DNA of 64,000 nucleotides from Microbacterium testaceum (GTDB taxonomy: Bacteria > Actinomycetota > Actinomycetes > Actinomycetales > Microbacteriaceae): NCBI RefSeq assembly GCF_020781835.1, contig NZ_JAJGNJ010000005.1, forward strand, positions 1 to 64,000, in the 5' to 3' direction. The notes under the pieces were generated by a model. It worked only from the letters and a program-made list of their open reading frames with translations, was not told the DNA's origin and ran no database searches. The position numbers were made by a program, and so were the translations under genes. Below, piece by piece: positions 59,596-64,000 of the stretch (the stretch's first letter is position 1; each line of letters opens with the position of its first letter).

Positions 59596-60912
59596 ATGGG
59601 CCTCAGACGTCACACGCGTCACATGCTTCTCGCGTGTGCTCTGCTGTGCGCCGCCCTCGTCGCCACGCCGGCCAGCGTCGCGACCGCCGCCCCCGTGCGC
59701 CTCGCCGCCGCAGGGGACGACGATCCCGCGGTTCAGGACATCCAGCGGCGACTGGATGCCGCCGAAGCCGCGGCCTCCGCCGCGTCGCGTCGGGCCTTGG
59801 ATGCCTCGGCGGCGGCCGAGCGCACGCGGCGACTGGCCAAGAGCACGGCGGCGCGCGCGGAGACCCTGACCGCCCAGAGCACCGCAGCCGACGCGACGCT
59901 CGCCGCAGCCAGCGCGCGGGCCGGTGCCAGTGCCTCCCGGCTGTACCGCACGACCTCCGGCGGGCCGCTCGTCGCGCAGCTGCTGACCACGGCCGACCCG
60001 GACTCGCTGCTGGACCGTCTCGGCATCCTGGATCGGGTGACCGCGTTGACCGCTCGCACGGTCGGCGAGGCGCGCAGCGCCGCGGATGTCGCCGCGTCCC
60101 TTCGCGCGCAGGCCGAAGAGGCGCGCGCCGAGGCCGCACGCCTGGCGGCGGAGGCGGAGACCACGGCGGCGGAGGCAAAGACGGAAGCGGATGCCGAATC
60201 GGCCACCGTCGCAGCGACACAGGCCGAGCTGGACGCGCTCTTCGCCCGATTGGCGGCTCTTCGCGAAACGACGGTGGCCCAGGAACGTGCCGCCCGTCTG
60301 GCTCAACAGACCGCGGCCCAGGCGGCCGAGCCGGGCGGAGCCACCGGTGGCGGTTCGGGCTCGGGCGGCGGGGCTTCGGGCGGCGGTTCGGGCGGATCTG
60401 GCGGCGGGAACGGTTCCTCCGGCGGATCCGGTGCTTCGGGCGGCTCCGGTTCTTCGGGCGGCTCCGGTTCGGGCTCGAGCGGCGGTTCGGGATCCGGCGG
60501 GGGTTCGAGCTCCGGCGGCGGCTCGAGCTCCGGCGGCGGATCGGGATCCGGGAGCGGATCGGGCGGCGGATCCGGCGGCACGACAGCGCCGGCCGGTCCG
60601 ACGATGAGCCCGAGTCAGGCACGCGATCACGCGCGTGGCGCACTCGGGGGCTACGGATGGGGCGACGACCAGTTCTCATGCCTGGTGTCGCTGTGGAACC
60701 GCGAATCGGGGTGGCGTGCCGACGCCCTCAACCCGTGGAGCGGCGCCTATGGCATCCCTCAAGCGCTTCCCGGGGAGAAGATGGCCGCGGCCGGGCCGGA
60801 TTGGCGGACCAACGCCGCGACGCAGATCGCCTGGGGCCTGTCGTACATCAACTCCCGGTACGGCTCCCCCTGCGGCGCGTGGGCGCACTCCGAGTCGACC
60901 GGCTGGTACTGA
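59596..60912 (+). CDS. secreted coiled-coil protein with lysozyme-like C-terminal domain
   Basis: A 438-residue exported protein. It has a signal peptide (about residues 1-33, ending VATAA), a long Ala-rich coiled coil (about 40-250), a ~90-residue Gly/Ser linker (about 250-335) and a C-terminal ~100-residue lysozyme-fold domain of the transglycosylase / aggregation-promoting-factor type. The catalytic Glu is likely the one in [15 protein letters not shown], followed by [11 protein letters not shown]; Cys in FSC and SPC may form a disulfide. It probably remodels peptidoglycan at division, like RipA-associated hydrolases, by inference. Start ATG at 59596, six bases after TACCCT; divergent from pnp. 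Confidence 0.88.
   Translation: MGLRRHTRHMLLACALLCAALVATPASVATAAPVRLAAAGDDDPAVQDIQRRLDAAEAAASAASRRALDASAAAERTRRLAKSTAARAETLTAQSTAADATLAAASARAGASASRLYRTTSGGPLVAQLLTTADPDSLLDRLGILDRVTALTARTVGEARSAADVAASLRAQAEEARAEAARLAAEAETTAAEAKTEADAESATVAATQAELDALFARLAALRETTVAQERAARLAQQTAAQAAEPGGATGGGSGSGGGASGGGSGGSGGGNGSSGGSGASGGSGSSGGSGSGSSGGSGSGGGSSSGGGSSSGGGSGSGSGSGGGSGGTTAPAGPTMSPSQARDHARGALGGYGWGDDQFSCLVSLWNRESGWRADALNPWSGAYGIPQALPGEKMAAAGPDWRTNAATQIAWGLSYINSRYGSPCGAWAHSESTGWY
60344..60596 (+). repeat. Gly/Ser-rich low-complexity linker
   Basis: DNA of roughly 250 nt built from GGC/GGT/GGA and TCC/TCG/AGC codons in irregular short repeats, encoding the linker of the secreted transglycosylase-like protein. 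It is a natural site for slippage and length variation. Confidence 0.9.
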
Positions 60913-60991
60913 CCCGTCGGAGACCGTGTCCCGGCCGCGCGTGCCGTGCACGCTCAGCCAGATCGCGTGAACCCGGCGCCGCGGACGCCCC

Positions 60992-63022
60992 TCAGGACGA
61001 CGCGCGCTGGCGCTGGCGGTCGCCGCGGGTCGGCAGCTCGACGTAGTCGCGGTGCTTGGGGAGGATGCCGTCGCCGGCGGTGCGCCCGCGGAGGCGCCGC
61101 CACAGCCAGGGCAGCGCATCGCGCGTGAGCCAGCCGGGCTGCGGCACCTCGTCGTCGGCGTGCAGCGCCTCGTCCAGGCCGGACAGCTCTCCGGCGTCGG
61201 GGACGCCCAGGGCCTCGGCCGCGCGATAGGCGACGAGGCGGTGTCCGCGCGAGCGCAGGTGCACGAGGTCGTCGGCCCACAGCGGCAGGTCGCCGATCTC
61301 GGCGACGGCTTCGAGGTCGAGGAGGATCGCGCCGTGCGTCCGGGCGATGCGCCGGAGCTCGACGTTGTACGCCGAGAAGCGTCGGGCGAAGATCCGCGCC
61401 GCCGCCCGCCGCGGAAGGAACGTCGTGACCAACAGCACGTCCGCGCCGGTGCGGCGGACGGCCCGGACGGCCGATTCGACCTCTGCCGCCAGAGCGGGGA
61501 TCACGGGAGCGGGTCCCACCAGGTCGTTCGCGCCGATGAGGATCGAGACGAGGTCGGGCTGCAGTGCCAGCGCCGCGGGGATCTGCTCATCGATCAGATG
61601 CCGCACGCGGCGGCTGCGCACCGCGAGGTTGGCGTACCGGAACGGCCCGTCGTCGCTCGTGTGCGCGAGCAGTTCGGCCAGGCGATCGGCCCACCCGCGG
61701 AAGTGCCCCGCCGGCATGCGCGACGCGTCGCACAACCCCTCGGTCAGCGAGTCACCGAGAGCGACGAAGCGTGTCCAGCGTCCGCGCGTGCGCCGCTCGG
61801 GCACCTCGGGCCGCTCTCCCCCGCGCACGAGCATGCCCTCGTCCATCGCGCGCAGCGCCGCGGCCTCACGGTAGTGGCCGACGAGATCACGTGTCAGCGC
61901 GTCCCAGGTGCGCCCCGCGACCGCCTCCCGGGCCGCGCGCGCGAACGCCTGACGCTTGGAGTCGTCGCCGACGAGATCGGCCACGCGCGCGCGCAGGTCG
62001 TCGAGGTCGCCCGGGCGGTACAGCCATCCGTCGACGCTGGAGCGGACGAGGTCGAGAGGTCCGCCCACGCCCGTCGCCACCACCGGTACGCCGCTGGCCA
62101 GTGCCTCCTGGATCGTCTGCCCGAAGGTCTCGCTCTCGCCCGGGTGCACGAAGACGTCGAATCCGGCCATCGCCCGCGCAAGGTCCGTCCCCGAGAGGTG
62201 GCCGGTGAACACGGCATCCGGGATCGCCTTCTCCAGTGCCGGCCGCGAGGGGCCGTCACCCACGATCACCAGGCGCGTGCCGGGGAGGTCGGCGAGCGCC
62301 CGCAGATCGTCGACCTGCTTCTCGGGCGCCAGGCGCCCCACGTATCCGACGACGCGCTCCCCGCCCGGGGCGACGGCGGCACGCCAGACGTCGTCACGAT
62401 GCGCGGGCGCGAAGCGGACGGCATCCACTCCCCGCCCCCACCGGCGGACACGATCGACACCCAGACCCTCGAGCTGACGCACGGACGCCGACGAGGGGGC
62501 AAGGGTGAGAGTGGCGCGGCGGTGCAGCCGAGTGACGTGGCCCGCGACGAGCGCGGTGGCCTGCGGCAGGCCGTACTTCTGGGCGTAAGCGATGACGTCG
62601 GTCTGGTACACGGCGACCGACGGGATCTTGAGGGCCTCGGCGGCGGCCAGTCCCTGCCAGCCCAGCACGAACGGGGATGCCAGGTGCACCACGTCGGGGC
62701 GGAACTCGCGCAGAAGCGCACCGAGGCGCGCCGCGCGCGCGAACACCACACGCACCTCGGGGTACGACGGCAGCGGCACGGAGCGCAACAGCTCGGCGCG
62801 AGCGCCGTGCAGGTCGGCGGTGACGTCTCCGGACTTGGGGGCGATCACGAGCGTCTCGTGACCGGCCTCCGCCAGATGACGGAGGACGTGCAGAACGGAA
62901 CCGGTGACTCCGTTCATGTGCGGGAGGAAGGACTCGGCCAGCAGCGCGACTCTCACGCCTCCAGGGTGGGACCGGCCGGCGGGTCCCGGCTGCGAACCCG
63001 GCCCGACGTTCGCGATGTTCAC
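60992..63022 (-). CDS. GT4 glycosyltransferase fused to an SGNH hydrolase
   Basis: A 676-residue cytoplasmic-looking fusion. Residues ~20-400 are a GT-B glycosyltransferase family 4 domain (LLAESFLPHMNGVTGSVLHV near the N-terminus; VGYVGRLAPEKQVDDL; the EX7E pattern in PGESETFGQTIQEALASG, about 300), like actinobacterial MgtA/PimB mannosyltransferases. Residues ~425-620 are an SGNH/GDSL hydrolase: ALGDSLTEG (nucleophile), IGANDL and DDLVHLRSRGH (Asp and His). No signal peptide. GTG at 63022 has GGAG at a good distance; GTG at 62956 is the alternative. Likely role in envelope glycoconjugate synthesis and (de)acylation, by inference. Confidence 0.85.
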   Translation of the reverse strand: MNIANVGPGSQPGPAGRSHPGGVRVALLAESFLPHMNGVTGSVLHVLRHLAEAGHETLVIAPKSGDVTADLHGARAELLRSVPLPSYPEVRVVFARAARLGALLREFRPDVVHLASPFVLGWQGLAAAEALKIPSVAVYQTDVIAYAQKYGLPQATALVAGHVTRLHRRATLTLAPSSASVRQLEGLGVDRVRRWGRGVDAVRFAPAHRDDVWRAAVAPGGERVVGYVGRLAPEKQVDDLRALADLPGTRLVIVGDGPSRPALEKAIPDAVFTGHLSGTDLARAMAGFDVFVHPGESETFGQTIQEALASGVPVVATGVGGPLDLVRSSVDGWLYRPGDLDDLRARVADLVGDDSKRQAFARAAREAVAGRTWDALTRDLVGHYREAAALRAMDEGMLVRGGERPEVPERRTRGRWTRFVALGDSLTEGLCDASRMPAGHFRGWADRLAELLAHTSDDGPFRYANLAVRSRRVRHLIDEQIPAALALQPDLVSILIGANDLVGPAPVIPALAAEVESAVRAVRRTGADVLLVTTFLPRRAAARIFARRFSAYNVELRRIARTHGAILLDLEAVAEIGDLPLWADDLVHLRSRGHRLVAYRAAEALGVPDAGELSGLDEALHADDEVPQPGWLTRDALPWLWRRLRGRTAGDGILPKHRDYVELPTRGDRQRQRASS

Positions 63023-63089
63023 CGGATGCTCCGCACCGCGTCACCGCCACGTGGGCCGTGCGTCTCGATCCGCGGCGGAGAGTGACCGG

Positions 63090-63695
63090 GTGGACGGGAT
63101 CGAGGCGTGGCTCGGGGTGATCGCGGCGAGCCCATGGGCCCTCCCGGCCATGGCGACGCTCGTGTTCGCCGACGCCTTCCTCGTCGTCATCCCCGGAGAG
63201 GCGGCGGTGACGGCGTTCGGCGCCCTGGGGGTGGCGCAGGGCGCACCGCCGCTCATCGCCGTGGTCGCGGTCGCCGGCGCCGCGGCGTTCTGCGGGGACC
63301 TGTGCTGCTACCTCGTCGGGCGCGCCGTCGGCGTCGAACGCTGGGCGTGGATGCGGGGGCCGCGGGTACGCTCGGCGCTCGAATGGGCACGTGCCCGGCT
63401 GGAGCGCAACACCGCGGTCGTGCTGTTCACGGCGCGGTTCGTGCCGTTCGCCCGGCTCGCCGTGAACCTCGCCGCCGGGGCTGCCCGGCTGAACCCGGCT
63501 CGATACCTCGGTGTCGTCGCGGTCGCCGCCACCGCCTGGGCCGCCTACCAAGCGGTGATCGGCGCCCTGGTCGCCGCCCTCGTCCCCGGTGGACCGCTGG
63601 TCGCGGTCGTCGTGTCGGTCGTGGTCGCCATCGGGATCGGCATCGGCATCGACCTGCTCCTCGCGCAGCGGGCGCGACGGCGGGCGGCGCGGTAA
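63090..63695 (+). CDS. DedA family membrane protein
   Basis: A 201-residue polytopic protein of the DedA/SNARE-associated family, thought to move lipids such as undecaprenyl phosphate or phosphatidylethanolamine across the membrane. Hallmarks: ADAFLVVIPGEAAVTAFG (about residues 22-39), the CCYLVGRAVG segment, and FTARFVPFARLAVNLAAG with the conserved Arg residues (about 113-130). Four or five membrane helices follow. GTG at 63090 has GGAG before it; ATG codons further upstream are rejected as Arg-rich shadow. Divergent from the glycosyltransferase gene. Confidence 0.86.
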   Translation: MDGIEAWLGVIAASPWALPAMATLVFADAFLVVIPGEAAVTAFGALGVAQGAPPLIAVVAVAGAAAFCGDLCCYLVGRAVGVERWAWMRGPRVRSALEWARARLERNTAVVLFTARFVPFARLAVNLAAGAARLNPARYLGVVAVAATAWAAYQAVIGALVAALVPGGPLVAVVVSVVVAIGIGIGIDLLLAQRARRRAAR

Positions 63696-63713
63696 TCCGC
63701 TCGCCCGCGGGTC

Positions 63714-64000
63714 TCAGCCGAGCGCGAGCGTGCGTTCGGCGGCATCCACGAGCTCGTCGCCATAGGACGGCCCGTGTCCGGCCGCATGCACGGCGAGGGG
63801 ATGCAGCTGGTGGACGGGCACGCGCTCACGCCAGCCCGGACGCAGCGGATGCCGGGTGTCGTAGGCCGCGAGGATCCGGTCCAGGAACGGGCAGCCGAAC
63901 AGGGCGAGCATCGCCAGGTCGGTCTCGCGGTGGCCGCCGTGTGCCGCGGGGTCGATGAGGACCACGCCCCCGGCGGACCAGAGCACGTTGCCGGCCCACA
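63714..64000 (-). CDS. fructosamine/ketosamine-3-kinase family protein (partial, 5' end missing)
   Basis: The C-terminal ~95 residues of a kinase that phosphorylates fructosamines for deglycation. The window edge falls just upstream of WAGNVLWSAGG, and VVLIDPAAHGGHRETDLAMLALFG matches the family's conserved Mg-binding region: the Asp of IDP and the GHRETDLAM segment. The remaining N-terminal half lies beyond base 64000. The stop is TGA at 63714-63716, convergent with DedA. Confidence 0.88.
   Translation of the reverse strand, partial: WAGNVLWSAGGVVLIDPAAHGGHRETDLAMLALFGCPFLDRILAAYDTRHPLRPGWRERVPVHQLHPLAVHAAGHGPSYGDELVDAAERTLALG

Noticed and set aside
60344..60596. Repetitive DNA that could be read as a CRISPR array or tandem repeat
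   Set aside because: Units are irregular and in frame; they encode a Gly/Ser linker. No repeat-spacer periodicity.
59293..60630. 446-codon extension of the pnp frame upstream of the TTG start
   Set aside because: It reads antisense to the secreted transglycosylase-like gene, has no family similarity and lacks a promoter; the TTG with AAGGAGGG is convincing.

Overview
The window is a stretch of core chromosome from a high-GC actinobacterium. The gene content, the leaderless -10/start arrangement, the gluABCD and clgR-recA-recX gene orders and the protein sequences fit Microbacteriaceae, most likely Microbacterium. That assignment is inferred from family knowledge, not from a database search. 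I see no prophage, insertion sequence, CRISPR array, tRNA gene or defence island. Nearly everything is housekeeping, and most genes lie on the minus strand.

Layout. (1) 1-72: the 5' end of a 16S rRNA gene (minus) with its leader; upstream of it tyrS and a DUF4184 membrane protein. (2) 2738-4095: a SatD-type regulator and a membrane protein. (3) 4144-12026: arginine biosynthesis (argC-J-B-D-F, a DUF418-type membrane acyltransferase, argH); argG and argR are absent. (4) 12027-12425: a gene-free gap holding two strong inverted repeats. (5) pheST; the glutamate-type ABC importer gluABCD; a 2'-O-methyltransferase; infC-rpmI-rplT. (6) 21929-26297: DUF1844 and SseB-like proteins and histidine genes hisC-B-H-A. 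(7) 26331-27634: a LysM membrane protein divergent from lexA, with SOS-box-like sites. (8) 27772-33105: a HExxH membrane protein, a prolyl-oligopeptidase-family peptidase, hflX and a methyltransferase. (9) 33186-44377: dapF, GNAT, miaA, miaB, recX, recA, DUF3046, clgR, cinA (C-terminal domain only), pgsA, ftsK, GNAT. (10) 44449-53825: RNase J, dapA, NUDIX, thyA-folA-SDR, thioredoxin/DUF4395, OsmC, an epimerase, dapB. (11) 53909-64000: GNAT, methyltransferase, phosphatase, a degenerate aldo-keto reductase, pnp, a secreted transglycosylase-like protein, a glycosyltransferase-SGNH fusion, DedA and a truncated fructosamine kinase.

How the genes work together. Most same-strand neighbours overlap by ATGA, GTGA or TGATG, so the arg, his, glu, thyA-folA and clgR/pgsA/ftsK blocks look translationally coupled. 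About twenty genes carry a TAnnnT hexamer 6-8 nt before the start codon, the signature of leaderless transcripts, and this helped choose several GTG starts. DNA damage response is the main regulatory theme: lexA, recA, recX and the LysM protein (probably a DivS/ChiZ-like division inhibitor) are all here with LexA-box-like sites. Lysine/peptidoglycan precursor genes (dapA, dapB, dapF) are scattered.

The most noteworthy observations are the probable ATC start of infC, a palindromic candidate operator in the satD promoter, two unexplained inverted repeats between pheT and argC, an aldo-keto reductase lacking three of four catalytic residues, and a GT4-SGNH fusion. I did not find a clearly new multi-gene system.
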